Assembly: GCA_910583785.1 (NCBI GenBank)
Contig: CAJTZK010000012.1
Location: 1-64,000 of the forward strand
DNA length: 64,000 nucleotides
Source of the DNA: an uncultured Oscillibacter sp.
GTDB lineage: Bacteria; Bacillota; Clostridia; Oscillospirales; Oscillospiraceae
Direction of reading: 5' to 3'
In this document: positions 32,327-40,406 of the stretch, one piece after another
How the letters are laid out: every line of letters begins with the position of its first letter
How positions within the stretch are numbered: position 1 is the first letter of the stretch
Translations under genes and position numbers: made by a program
Notes under the pieces: model-generated
Seen by the model: the letters and a program-made list of their open reading frames with translations, nothing else
Told to the model about the DNA's origin: nothing
The model's database searches: none

Positions 32327-33709
32327 TTATGGGTTTCCACCCTGTTCCAGCTCCGCCATGCTCCGCTTGAACTGGACGGCGAACATGGAGGCGGTGGAGG
32401 CCACCGCCAGGAAGTCCGCCACTGGCTCCGCCAGGAAGACGGCAAATGCCTTATTGGCAAAGAAGTGCGGCAGGATATAAATGAGGGGAATCAGCAAAAT
32501 GATCTTCCGCAGCACCGCCAGGAACAGGGAGGTCTTGGCGTTCCCCAGGGCCACAAAGGTCTGCTGGCAGGCGATCTGGATGCCGAAAAGGCAGGTGGTG
32601 CCCATGTAAATCCGCAGGGCCCAGGCGGCGTAGTCCACCAGCGCCGGGTCATTGTTGAACACCTGCACGAAGACCCGTGGGAACAGCTGCACCACCGCCC
32701 AGAGCGCCGAAGAGTAAACCACGCAGGACTTCAGCAGGCAGCGGAAGGCGTCCCGGACCCGCTGGGCATTTTTCGCGCCGAAATTATAGCTCACGATGGG
32801 CTGGGCCCCCTGGCTCAGGCCCTGGAGGGGCATCATGGCAAACTGCATCATGCTGGTCAGCACCGTCATGGCTCCCACCGCCAGGTCCCCGCCGTATTTC
32901 AGCAGGGAGGAGTTGAAGCAGACGGCGATGAGGCTCTCTGTAGACTGCATGATAAAGGGGGACAGGCCCAGGGCCAGACAGGGCAGGAACACCTTGGGCT
33001 CCGGCCTCAGATATTCCTTCCGCAGCCGCCATTTGCTCTTCGGGCCAGTGAGGAAGCGGAGGACCCACGCGGCGGAAACCGCCTGGGAGAGAATGGTCGC
33101 CAGGGCCGCGCCCCGGACACCCATGCCCAGGCCAAATATGAAGATGGGATCCAGGAGCGTGTTCAGCCCCGCGCCGATGAGGACGGTTCTCATGCTGACG
33201 GTGGTGAAGCCCTGGGCGGTAATATAGGCGTTCATTCCCAGGGTCACCTGGACAAAAAGGGTGCCCAGGGAATAAATGCGCATGTAATCCAGGGCGTAAC
33301 CGATGGTGTTCCCGCTGGCGCCGAAGGCCAGCAGCAGGGGCCCGGCAAAGCCCTGGAACACCACCGTCAGCACGGCGGCGGTGACCACCAGAAGGGTAAA
33401 GCTGTTGCCCATGATCTTCTGGGACCCCTCCAGGTCCCCCCGGCCCTCTTGGATGGAGGCCCGGGGCGCGCCGCCCATGCCCACCAGGGCGGCAAAGGCG
33501 GAGATGATCATGATGATGGGCAGGCAGACTCCCACGCCCGTGAGGGCCAGGGCCCCCACGGTGTCCACGGGCTTCATGTGCCCAATGTAAACCCGGTCCA
33601 CCAGGTTGTACAGCATGTTGACGATCTGCGAGGTGATGGTGGGCAGGGCCAGGGAGAACAGGAGCCTGCTCACCTTACCGCTGCCGAGGTCCACGCTTTT
33701 CTGATTCAT
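32327..33709 (-). CDS. MATE family efflux transporter
   Basis: 460 residues with about twelve membrane segments in two homologous halves. N-terminal signature: LLFSLALPTITSQIVNMLYN, LVDRVYIGHM; the second half has QSTESLIAVCFNSSLLKYGG and GLSQGAQPIVSYNFGAKNAQ. These export drugs or cations using ion gradients. The ATG at 33709 overlaps the marR stop by ATGA, which fixes the start. It is controlled with marR from one promoter, so it is probably induced by a MarR ligand. Confidence 0.94.
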   Translation of the reverse strand: MNQKSVDLGSGKVSRLLFSLALPTITSQIVNMLYNLVDRVYIGHMKPVDTVGALALTGVGVCLPIIMIISAFAALVGMGGAPRASIQEGRGDLEGSQKIMGNSFTLLVVTAAVLTVVFQGFAGPLLLAFGASGNTIGYALDYMRIYSLGTLFVQVTLGMNAYITAQGFTTVSMRTVLIGAGLNTLLDPIFIFGLGMGVRGAALATILSQAVSAAWVLRFLTGPKSKWRLRKEYLRPEPKVFLPCLALGLSPFIMQSTESLIAVCFNSSLLKYGGDLAVGAMTVLTSMMQFAMMPLQGLSQGAQPIVSYNFGAKNAQRVRDAFRCLLKSCVVYSSALWAVVQLFPRVFVQVFNNDPALVDYAAWALRIYMGTTCLFGIQIACQQTFVALGNAKTSLFLAVLRKIILLIPLIYILPHFFANKAFAVFLAEPVADFLAVASTASMFAVQFKRSMAELEQGGNP

Positions 33710-34158
33710 GTCCAACGCTCCTTTTCTGCGCCCAGCTCCTCCATCTCCCGCAGCACCCGCTCCAGCAGGCCCAGGAAGACGGCCTGTTCCTCCTCCGCCA
33801 GCCCCGCCAGCAGCCTCCGCCCGCAGGCGGCCTGGACCGCCTGGGCCTCCCGGGCCAGGGGCGCGCCCTCCCCGGTAATTTCCAGGTGGATGATCCTCCG
33901 GTCCTCCCCGTCGGCCCGCCGGGCCAGGAGGCCCCGGTCCGTCAGGACCTCCACCGCCTGGGAGACCTGGGACTTCGCCAGGCCCCGGAGCTCCGTCACG
34001 TCCCGGGCGGTGTCCTGCCCCGGGTGGTTGGCCAGGAAGAGGAGGACGTGGACCTCCCGCATAGAGAGCCCCGTTTTCTCCAGCAGGGGAAGAAACTGCT
34101 GGTCATAGTATTTCAAAAACCTCCGGGGCAGGCGGGTGAGCTGGGCAATGGTAATCAT
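33706..34158 (-). CDS. MarR-family transcriptional regulator
   Basis: 150 residues. The winged helix is in the middle: LSMREVHVLLFLANHPGQDT, ARDVTELRGLAKSQVSQAVE, VLTDRGLLARRADGEDRRII (wing), followed by the C-terminal dimer helix ALVFLGLLERVL-like residues. It probably represses itself and the coupled MATE pump; two palindromes just before its start (34175-34203) support this. It also carries the usual MarR ending rich in Glu. GGAGGCC precedes the ATG. Confidence 0.93.
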   Translation of the reverse strand: MITIAQLTRLPRRFLKYYDQQFLPLLEKTGLSMREVHVLLFLANHPGQDTARDVTELRGLAKSQVSQAVEVLTDRGLLARRADGEDRRIIHLEITGEGAPLAREAQAVQAACGRRLLAGLAEEEQAVFLGLLERVLREMEELGAEKERWT

Positions 34159-34174
34159 GGTCCCGGCCTCCTTC

Positions 34175-34238
34175 GTTCTTTTTTGAACTGTTCTTTTGAG
34201 AACTATCTGAGTATAGCACCACGCAGCCCCGCTGTCAA
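34175..34238 (-). promoter_or_regulatory. marR-MATE promoter with two tandem palindromes
   Basis: On the minus strand, TTGACA (34233-34238), 17 bases, TATACT (34210-34215). Directly downstream are GTTCTC-AA-AAGAAC-like (34190-34203) and GTTCAAAAAAGAAC (34175-34188) palindromes, a likely MarR autorepression site. Confidence 0.72.
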
Positions 34239-34254
34239 GGGGCGGTGAACGGCG

Positions 34255-34465
34255 GGGAGTGTCCTCTTCGCGCATTTTATAACGGTAATGATTTGTGGGG
34301 CGGCTCCCTGTGCCTACCCATTCATCAGGGTCCTGGAACGCAAGCCAAAACACGGCGCCTACAAAAAATCTTCGAATGGGACACTCCCGAAAGGGAGCGC
34401 CTGATTGCGCATTTTCTATTTGATTAGGAGGCACACGGCGCGGGGCGGACACACAGGCCCGCCCC
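34255..34465. repeat. Interspersed repeat copy 2, with MITE-like inverted ends
   Basis: Near-identical to the block at 2799-3010 in the opposite orientation. The inner part at 34255-34388 (134 bases) starts with GGGAGTGTCCTCTTCG and ends with CGAATGGGACACTCCC. The tail to 34465 is the GC-rich module. It lies between the marR promoter and the end of vanT, filling the gap 34239-34472. I see no target-site duplication. Confidence 0.8.
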
Positions 34466-34472
34466 ATTTCCC

Positions 34473-36566
34473 TTACCCGGGGAGCGGTTTTTCTGGGCCC
34501 TGCCGGAACACCCGGCGGGTCCGGCTCCCCAGGCGGGAGAGCAGCTCGTTGGGGATAGTGCCGCAGCGTTCCGCCAGCTCCTCCGCCGGGAGGAAGGCCC
34601 CGCCGTCCCATCCAATGACGGTGGCGGTGTCGCCGGGGCGGGCCTGGGGGACCTCCGTCACGTCCACCAGGAGCTGGTCCATGCACATCCGCCCCGCCAT
34701 GGGGCAGGAATGGCCGTGGAGCAGCACCCGCCCGCCCCGGCGGGCCAGCTCCCGGGGAAGGCCGTCGGCGTAGCCGATGGTGAGCACCGCCAGCCGGGTT
34801 TCCCGCTCCGCCTGGAACTCCAGGCCATAGCCCGCCCGGTCCCCGGGCTGGAGGGTCCGCACGCAGGCCACCCGGGCCCGGAGGGACAGGGCCGGGCGGA
34901 GGCCCGGCCACTGGCGGGGGGCCCCGCCGCTGGGGACGCCGTAAAGGGCGATCCCGGCCCGGACATAGGCGCAGGGCTGGGGCGGCAGGTTCAAAAGGCC
35001 GGAGCTGGCCTGGATGTGGACCTCCCCGGGGTCCAGGCCCTGCCGCCGAAGGCGGTCCAAAGCGCTGTAGAACCGGTCCAGCTGGGCCTGGGTGAAGGGC
35101 TCCCGCCTCAGGTCGTCGGAGACGCAGAGGTGGGAGAAGACCCCGGCGATCCGCAGCTCCCTCCGCCGGAAGAGCCGGGCCAGGGCGGCGGCGTCCTCCG
35201 CCGGGATGCCCAGGCGGTGCATCCCCGTGTCCAGGGCCAGGTGGACCCGGACGGGGAGCCCCATGTCCGCCAGGGCGTGGCCGTGGGCTTCGTCCACAAC
35301 AGCCTGGGACAGCCGCCAGCGGCGGAGCAGGGGGACCAGGTCCGGCGGCGTGTAGCCCAGGATTAAGATGGTTCCCCGGACGCCCCCTTTCCGCAGGGCG
35401 GCTCCCTCGGCCAGGCAAGCCACGGCAAAGGCCCCCACGCCCGCCTTCTGGAGGCAGCGGGCGGTCCGGACCGCCCCGTGGCCGTAGGCGTCGGCCTTCA
35501 GCACCGCCATCAGCTGGCATCCTTGGGGCAGGAGGTCCTGGAGGACCCGGGCGTTGTGCCGGAGGGCGGAGAGGTCGATTTCCCGCCAAGCCCGGCTCCG
35601 GGCCGGGATGGGCAGGGGCCGGAGGGCGTCCAGCCCCCAGGCGGCCGCCAGGGAGGCAGCCAGTACGGCGGAGAAACGGAGGAGGCTGTTCTCCGCCAGG
35701 GGCCCGGCCAGCCAGGGGAGCCTGTTCCCGGCCCAGGCCAGGGCGATGAACCAGGGGTGGAGCAGGTAGGCCAGCATGGACAGCCTCCGGACCTTCCGGT
35801 CCTCCCCCTGGTTGCGGTCCAGCAGGAGGGAGAAGAGGAAGCTCATGCAAAAGGGCAGGGCCAGGTACATGCTGTCGTGCCGGGGCCAGCCCAGGGCGCG
35901 GAGGGCAAAACCCTCGGCGCTCATAGCCGCCAGGGAGGCGGCCAGGCCCGCCAGGGCCGCCCGCGGGTTCCACCGCTTTCCCAAGGCCCCCAGGAGGAGG
36001 AAGAGGGGAACGTAAAAGAGCCCGTTCCGGGCGTAGCCAAAGAGGGTGAACACCACGCCGTAGAACGCCGCAGGGCCGGGGAACCGGGCGGCCAGCCCAT
36101 AGTAGCTGTCCCCGCCCAGACCCAGGAGGTACAGCCCGGCGGCGGCGGCCAGGGCGGCGGGCCTCCCCAAGCGCAGGAGCCCCCGGGTGAGGACCACGCC
36201 CAAGAGGACGGCGGGGAAGTACCAGAGGTGGTACAGCGTCCCCTCCAGCAGCAGCCGCTTCCCCCACTCCAGGGGGCCGTACCCGCCGCTGTAGAGATTC
36301 AGGGGCAGGTAGAGGAGGACCGCCGCCAAGTAAGTTTCCGCCGTTTTCGCCAGGAAGCGCCCCAGGCCCTTCCAGTGATCTTGGGCCAGGAAGTACCCGC
36401 TGACCATGAGGAAGAAGGGCACGGCGGTCCGGGCGAGGCAGCGGCACAGCCAGAAGTCCCCCGCCGCGCTGTAAGACGCCAGGGGCCCGGTGTGGATGCA
36501 CACCACCAGCGCCGCCGCCAGGAGGCGGAAACGGTCCAGGGCGGGGCCCGTCCGGCGGGGGATCAT
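34473..36566 (-). CDS. vanT: Membrane-bound serine/alanine racemase, VanT type
   Basis: 697 residues, almost exactly the length of VanT. The N-terminal half (1-320) is an acyltransferase-3-like membrane domain with about ten segments (RFRLLAAALVVCIHTGPLAS, AVPFFLMVSGYFLAQDHWKG). The C-terminal half is an alanine-racemase domain: PLP Lys357 in MAVLKADAYGHG, RAGIALYGVP, IGYADGLPREL and GRMCMDQLLVDV. In VanC/E/G clusters it makes D-serine for altered peptidoglycan precursors. Its start overlaps the vanXY stop by ATGA. It is last in the operon. Confidence 0.93.
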   Translation of the reverse strand: MIPRRTGPALDRFRLLAAALVVCIHTGPLASYSAAGDFWLCRCLARTAVPFFLMVSGYFLAQDHWKGLGRFLAKTAETYLAAVLLYLPLNLYSGGYGPLEWGKRLLLEGTLYHLWYFPAVLLGVVLTRGLLRLGRPAALAAAAGLYLLGLGGDSYYGLAARFPGPAAFYGVVFTLFGYARNGLFYVPLFLLLGALGKRWNPRAALAGLAASLAAMSAEGFALRALGWPRHDSMYLALPFCMSFLFSLLLDRNQGEDRKVRRLSMLAYLLHPWFIALAWAGNRLPWLAGPLAENSLLRFSAVLAASLAAAWGLDALRPLPIPARSRAWREIDLSALRHNARVLQDLLPQGCQLMAVLKADAYGHGAVRTARCLQKAGVGAFAVACLAEGAALRKGGVRGTILILGYTPPDLVPLLRRWRLSQAVVDEAHGHALADMGLPVRVHLALDTGMHRLGIPAEDAAALARLFRRRELRIAGVFSHLCVSDDLRREPFTQAQLDRFYSALDRLRRQGLDPGEVHIQASSGLLNLPPQPCAYVRAGIALYGVPSGGAPRQWPGLRPALSLRARVACVRTLQPGDRAGYGLEFQAERETRLAVLTIGYADGLPRELARRGGRVLLHGHSCPMAGRMCMDQLLVDVTEVPQARPGDTATVIGWDGGAFLPAEELAERCGTIPNELLSRLGSRTRRVFRQGPEKPLPG

Positions 36567-37306
36567 ACCGGGGCCTCCCAGGCGGTGAGGATGAATCCTC
36601 CGCCGTTGTCCCCGGAGAGCTGGCAGATGCCCTCCGGCAGCTCCGCCTCCACGGACTCCCCGGGACAGGCCAGCCAGGAGACCTCCACCCTCCGCCCGTT
36701 GGAGAGCACCCGGCGCTGGGGCCCGGCCCGCAGGAAGTCCCCGTACTCCTCCAGGCAAAGGCCGTGTTCCTCTATCAGCGCCGCGTGGGGCGCGCCCACG
36801 TAGCGGAAGTGCCAGGGCTCCTCCCCGATGCCGGTGACGGCTTCCTTTTCCCTCCGGTAGCGCAGGATGAAGCCATACCGGGCTGCCAGGCGGCGGAAGG
36901 CCCCGCAGGGCCCTTCGTCCGGGAAGTCCGGGCGGATGAAGTCCATGCGCTCCGCCCGCTTCCCCAGGTCGATGGCCAGGCCCGTCTGGTGCTCGCTGCA
37001 CCCCGGCAGGGCCACGTAGCGGCGGGTGAAGCCCTCCCCCTGGGAGGCCCAGGTATCGTCCCAGATGGCCTGCTGCTCCGCCTGGCTCCGCCAGCCGGAG
37101 ACGGGGACGATGTCCCGCCCGCCGCCCGCCGCCCGGACGCAGGCCGCCAGCAGCCCGGCGGTCCGGCGCTCCAGGAGGATGCCCGGGAAGCGGCTGTCCG
37201 GGGCCGTCAGCTCCGGCGCGGGGCCGGGGAGGAGGGGATGGGCGGGGTTCACCAGGATCAGGGGGCCCCGGGCGGCCTGTTCCCGCTGGAGCGTCACGGT
37301 CCTCAT
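36563..37306 (-). CDS. vanXY: D,D-peptidase, VanXY type
   Basis: 247 residues. The zinc site of the VanY/VanXY family is visible: His106 and Asp113 in SEHQTGLAIDLG, and Glu163/His166 in GEEPWHFRYVG, with the upstream SGWRSQAEQQAIWDDT helix. No signal peptide is seen, which fits a cytosolic VanXY better than membrane VanY. Such enzymes remove D-Ala-D-Ala dipeptide and/or terminal D-Ala. A C-terminal extension of about 60 residues follows. It overlaps vanG and vanT by ATGA. Confidence 0.92.
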   Translation of the reverse strand: MRTVTLQREQAARGPLILVNPAHPLLPGPAPELTAPDSRFPGILLERRTAGLLAACVRAAGGGRDIVPVSGWRSQAEQQAIWDDTWASQGEGFTRRYVALPGCSEHQTGLAIDLGKRAERMDFIRPDFPDEGPCGAFRRLAARYGFILRYRREKEAVTGIGEEPWHFRYVGAPHAALIEEHGLCLEEYGDFLRAGPQRRVLSNGRRVEVSWLACPGESVEAELPEGICQLSGDNGGGFILTAWEAPV

Positions 37307-38355
37307 GGCCGCACCCCCAGTTCCACCAGGCGGTCCAGCAGGGCGGGGAAGTCCAGGCCCACGGCCCGCATCATGCTGGGATAGCGGCTGTGGGCGGTGA
37401 AGCCGGGAATGGTGTTCACCTCGTTGAAGACGGCTTCGCCCCCAGGGGTGAGGAAGAAATCCACCCGGGCAAAACAGCGGCAGTCCAGGGCCCGGTAGAC
37501 GGTCCGGGCCGCCTCCTGGATTTCCGCCGCCTTGGACGGGGCAATCCGGGCGGGGCAGTAGATGGCGGAGGTTTTGAGGGTGTATTTCTCATCGAAGTCG
37601 AAAAAGCCGCCGGAGAGGGCGATCTCATCCACGGCGCCCACAAGGAGCTCCGTCTCCCCGGGGTTCCCCAGGACGGCGCAGCCCACTTCGAAGCCGGGGA
37701 CCGCCTCCTCCAGGAGGATGCGGCTGTCCTGGCGGAAAGCGGCCTCCGCAGCGGCGGCCAGTCCCTCCGGCCCGCTCACCCGGCTGACGCCAAAGGAGGA
37801 CCCCGCCCGGACGGGCTTTACGAACAGGGGCCAGCCCAGGCGTTCCGCCGCCTCCGCCAGCGCCTCCTTGGAAGCCCCGGCGGAGAAGACGGCGCCCTCC
37901 GGGACCCGGATTCCCGCCAGGGACGCCAGCTTGTGGGCCCGGTCCTTGTCCATGCACAGGGCGCTGGCCAGGGGGCCGCAGCCAACGATGGGGATTCCCG
38001 CCAGCTCCAGCAGGCCCTGGACGGTGCCATCCTCGCCGTTTTTCCCGTGGAACACGGGGAAGGCGGCGTCAAAATCCAGGGCCCGCCCGGAACCGTCCAG
38101 GAGCAGCAGGGCGGCGTGCCCCCGGTCCAGCCGGAGGGTGCAGGGGACGCAGCCCGGGTCCTCCTGCCAGCCCCCGGCGGGGAGGCGGTCCGGGGAACCG
38201 GGGAAATAGAGCCACCGGCCCTCCCGGGTGAGGCCCACCGGCAGGGGGCGGTACCTGCCCGGGTCCAGGTGGGACAGCACCGCGTGGGCGGACTGGAGGG
38301 AGACGCCATGTTCGCTGGAGCAGCCGCCGAATAACACCAGAATTGTTTTCATCAT
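37303..38355 (-). CDS. vanG: D-alanine--D-serine ligase, VanG type
   Basis: 350 residues, an ATP-grasp ligase of the Ddl/Van family. N-terminal ILVLFGGCSSEHGVSLQSAH; ATP-grasp features GWPLFVKPVRAGSSFGVSRV, ILLEEAVPGFEVGCAVLG, DFDEKYTLKTSAIYCPARI, FARVDFFLTP and EVNTIPGFT. The EKYTLKTS stretch resembles VanG and other D-Ala-D-Ser ligases. The neighbouring vanT (serine racemase) and vanXY support D-Ser over D-Lac. Specificity is not proven by the sequence alone. It follows vanS after a hairpin-containing gap, and its start has GGAAAGG. Confidence 0.92.
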   Translation of the reverse strand: MMKTILVLFGGCSSEHGVSLQSAHAVLSHLDPGRYRPLPVGLTREGRWLYFPGSPDRLPAGGWQEDPGCVPCTLRLDRGHAALLLLDGSGRALDFDAAFPVFHGKNGEDGTVQGLLELAGIPIVGCGPLASALCMDKDRAHKLASLAGIRVPEGAVFSAGASKEALAEAAERLGWPLFVKPVRAGSSFGVSRVSGPEGLAAAAEAAFRQDSRILLEEAVPGFEVGCAVLGNPGETELLVGAVDEIALSGGFFDFDEKYTLKTSAIYCPARIAPSKAAEIQEAARTVYRALDCRCFARVDFFLTPGGEAVFNEVNTIPGFTAHSRYPSMMRAVGLDFPALLDRLVELGVRP

Positions 38356-38381
38356 CCGTCATACCTTTCCTGGGACGGAAA

Positions 38382-38427
38382 CCCCGCCCCGATCTGTTGT
38401 CCCTAATGGTAACAGACCGGGGCGGGG
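38382..38427. promoter_or_regulatory. Large hairpin in the vanS-vanG gap
   Basis: CCCCGCCCCGATCTGTT pairs with AACAGACCGGGGCGGGG across an 11-base loop. It has no U-run on the vanG side. It may slow transcription or shield the promoter region; its role is unknown. Confidence 0.45.
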
Positions 38428-38440
38428 AAGGTTTGAAGGC

Positions 38441-38492
38441 TTTTGGGAAATGTTCTTAAGATATCCTTGGGAAATTCTTGCGATTTTCTTAC
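38441..38492 (-). promoter_or_regulatory. Direct repeats before vanG, candidate VanR box
   Basis: Plus-strand GGGAAATGTTCTTAAGAT (38445 on) and GGGAAATTCTTGCGAT (38469 on) form direct repeats with a 24-base period, followed by another TTCTTACG. PhoB-type regulators bind direct repeats of this kind. They lie at the end of vanS, upstream of vanG. Confidence 0.5.
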
Positions 38493-39580
38493 GCCGCTGG
38501 GAGGCGGACGGTGAAGGTGGTGACGCCGTCCCTGCTCTGGGCGGAGATGGTCCCCCCGTGGAGCTCCACGATCTCCCGGGCGATGGCCAGGCCCAGCCCC
38601 GCCCCCCCGGTGCGGGAGGCCCGGGAGGCGTCCAGGCGGAAAAACTGCTCGAAGACGCGGCTTAGCTTGTCCGGGGGAATGGTGGCGCCCGTGTTGGTGA
38701 AGGTGAGGACCATCTCCCCCGCCTCCGTCCGGGCGGACACCTCCACGGCGGTGCCCGCCTCGCTGTAGTTGCAGGCGTTCCGCAGCAGATTGTCGAAGAC
38801 CCGGGCCAGCTTATCCGGGTCGCAGGAGTAGGGCAGGGCTTCCGGCAGGTCCAGGCGGCAGGCCAGGCCCCGCTCCTCCAGCATGGGGGAGAACTCGCTG
38901 CACACCTGCTGGAGCATCCGGCTGAGGTCACAGGGACGCCGCTCCAGCTCCATGTGGGTGAGGTTGAAGCGGGTGATGTCAAAAAACTCGTTGATCAGGT
39001 CCTCCAGCCGCTCCGCCTTGTCCAGGGCTACGCCCGTGTACCGCGCCCGGAGGGCGGGGGACAGGTCCGGCTCGTCCCGGAGGAGGCTCAGGTAGCCGAT
39101 GACGCTGGTGAGGGGCGTCTTCAGGTCGTGGGCCAGGTAGACCACCAGGTCGTTTTTCCGCTGCTCCGCCTCCCTGGCGGCCCGCTGGTCCCGGAGGGCC
39201 TGGCTGTGGGCCCAGTTCAGGTGTTCCTCTAAAATGGACAGCTCCGGGGAGAGGGCGATGGGCTCCCCCTCGGGCTGGGTCAGCTGCTCCGCCGCTTCCG
39301 CCAGCTCATCCAGGAAGTCCAGGGGCTTCCGGATGAAATGGATGGTGCATCCCAGCCAGGAAAGACCCAGGCAGAAGAGGAAGAGGAGGAGGATGTAGTC
39401 CCGGCAGAAATAGAGGATATAGGTCAGGACGATGTTGTTCCTCCAGAAAGGGAAGGTCCCGAAGAAGAGTGTGCAGGCCGCCGCCAGGAAGACGATGATG
39501 CCCAGGGAGCCGAAGAGGCTCAGGGCATACTGGGCCAGCAGCTTCCGGGAGACCCGGCCCGTGTAGTTGAACTCACTCAA
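38489..39580 (-). CDS. vanS: Sensor histidine kinase, VanS type
   Basis: 363 residues. Two N-terminal membrane segments (SLFGSLGIIVFLAAACTLFF and YILLLFLFCLGLSWLGCTIH) have a short outer loop of about 20 residues. The H-box is DLVVYLAHDLKTPLTSVIGY with His151; the ATPase domain has DNLLRNACNYSE and GGAGLGLAIAREIVELHGG. It senses glycopeptide or wall stress and phosphorylates VanR. The start is TTG at 39580 after GGGGGGT, overlapping vanR by 8 bases. Confidence 0.93.
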   Translation of the reverse strand: MSEFNYTGRVSRKLLAQYALSLFGSLGIIVFLAAACTLFFGTFPFWRNNIVLTYILYFCRDYILLLFLFCLGLSWLGCTIHFIRKPLDFLDELAEAAEQLTQPEGEPIALSPELSILEEHLNWAHSQALRDQRAAREAEQRKNDLVVYLAHDLKTPLTSVIGYLSLLRDEPDLSPALRARYTGVALDKAERLEDLINEFFDITRFNLTHMELERRPCDLSRMLQQVCSEFSPMLEERGLACRLDLPEALPYSCDPDKLARVFDNLLRNACNYSEAGTAVEVSARTEAGEMVLTFTNTGATIPPDKLSRVFEQFFRLDASRASRTGGAGLGLAIAREIVELHGGTISAQSRDGVTTFTVRLPAA

Positions 39581-40262
39581 TGGTGTACCCCACCCCCCAG
39601 ACGGTTTTGATGAACTTGGGCCTGCGGCTGGGCTCCCGGAGCTTTTCCCGGAGCCGGGCGATGTGGCTCATGACGGTGTTGTTGCTGTCCATGTACTTCT
39701 CCCCCCATACGGCCTCGAAGAGCTCCTCGCTGGGGACCACCCGGCCCTGCTGGGAGCACAGGTGCCAGAGGATGGAAAACTCCAGGGGCGTCAGGGCGAC
39801 CTCCTCCCCGTAGAGGAGGCATTTGTGGGTTTGCCGGGAGATTTGCAGGCCCCGGATGTCGTACTCCTGGTCCTCCTCCTGGGGTGGGCGGTTGTACTGG
39901 GTGTAACGCCGGAGCTGGGTCTTGACCCGGGCGGTGAGCTCCAGGGGGTTGAAGGGTTTGGTAATGTAGTCGTCGGCCCCCAGGGTGAGGCCGGTGATTT
40001 TGTCCATGTCTTCCACCCGGGCGGTGAGCATGAGGATGGGGAAGAGGTACTTTTCCCGGAGCGTCCGGCAGAGGGTGAAGCCGTCCATGCCGGGGAGCAT
40101 CACGTCCAGGATGGCCAGGTCCGGCGGGGCGTGTTCCACGTGGGCCAGGGCGGGGGCGGCGCTTTCAAATTTGTGGACGGCAAAGCCCTCGTTTTTCAGG
40201 TAGAGTTCCACCAGGTCGGCAATGGCGGCCTCGTCGTCTACGACTAAAATGTCTGCGGGCAT
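39573..40262 (-). CDS. vanR: Response regulator, VanR type (OmpR family)
   Basis: 229 residues. The receiver has DD at 9-10, the phosphoacceptor Asp53 in AILDVMLPGMDGFTLC and Lys in GADDYITKPFNPLEL. The C-terminal winged helix reads VALTPLEFSILWHLCSQQGR, VMSHIARLREKL and IKTVWGVGYTIE. The start at 40262 gives the standard MPADILVVDDE N-terminus. First gene of the resistance operon, with its own promoter. Confidence 0.94.
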   Translation of the reverse strand: MPADILVVDDEAAIADLVELYLKNEGFAVHKFESAAPALAHVEHAPPDLAILDVMLPGMDGFTLCRTLREKYLFPILMLTARVEDMDKITGLTLGADDYITKPFNPLELTARVKTQLRRYTQYNRPPQEEDQEYDIRGLQISRQTHKCLLYGEEVALTPLEFSILWHLCSQQGRVVPSEELFEAVWGEKYMDSNNTVMSHIARLREKLREPSRRPKFIKTVWGVGYTIE

Positions 40263-40295
40263 GATCGGAAACCTGCTTTCTAACAATCTGCCCCC

Positions 40296-40324
40296 ATGAT
40301 AGCACAGAACGCGCCCCGGGGCAA
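40296..40324 (-). promoter_or_regulatory. vanR promoter
   Basis: On the minus strand, TTGCCC (40319-40324), 17 bases, TATCAT (40296-40301), 34 bases upstream of the vanR start. Confidence 0.65.
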
Positions 40325-40337
40325 CCGCCCGGAGAGA

Positions 40338-40368
40338 AAAAGAGGCCGCGCCCAGGAAGGCGCGGCCT
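40338..40368 (-). terminator. Terminator after the AraC gene
   Basis: On the minus strand, AGGCCGCGCC-TTCCTG-GGCGCGGCCT is followed by CTTTTTCTC, between the araC-like gene and vanR. Confidence 0.85.
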
Positions 40369-40406
40369 TGGCCGTCAGCCCCGCTTCCGGGCGGAGCGGC
40401 GGGAGG

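Noticed and set aside
34245..34427. 60-codon frame within repeat copy 2 as a possible small protein
   Set aside because: Copy 1 has a one-base difference in a G run that shifts the frame, so the sequence is conserved but the frame is not.
33706..36501. 931-codon minus-strand frame running from an out-of-frame part of vanT through the repeat into marR
   Set aside because: Only the last 150 codons are a real gene (marR). The rest is out of frame with vanT and crosses the repeat; it is not a fusion protein.
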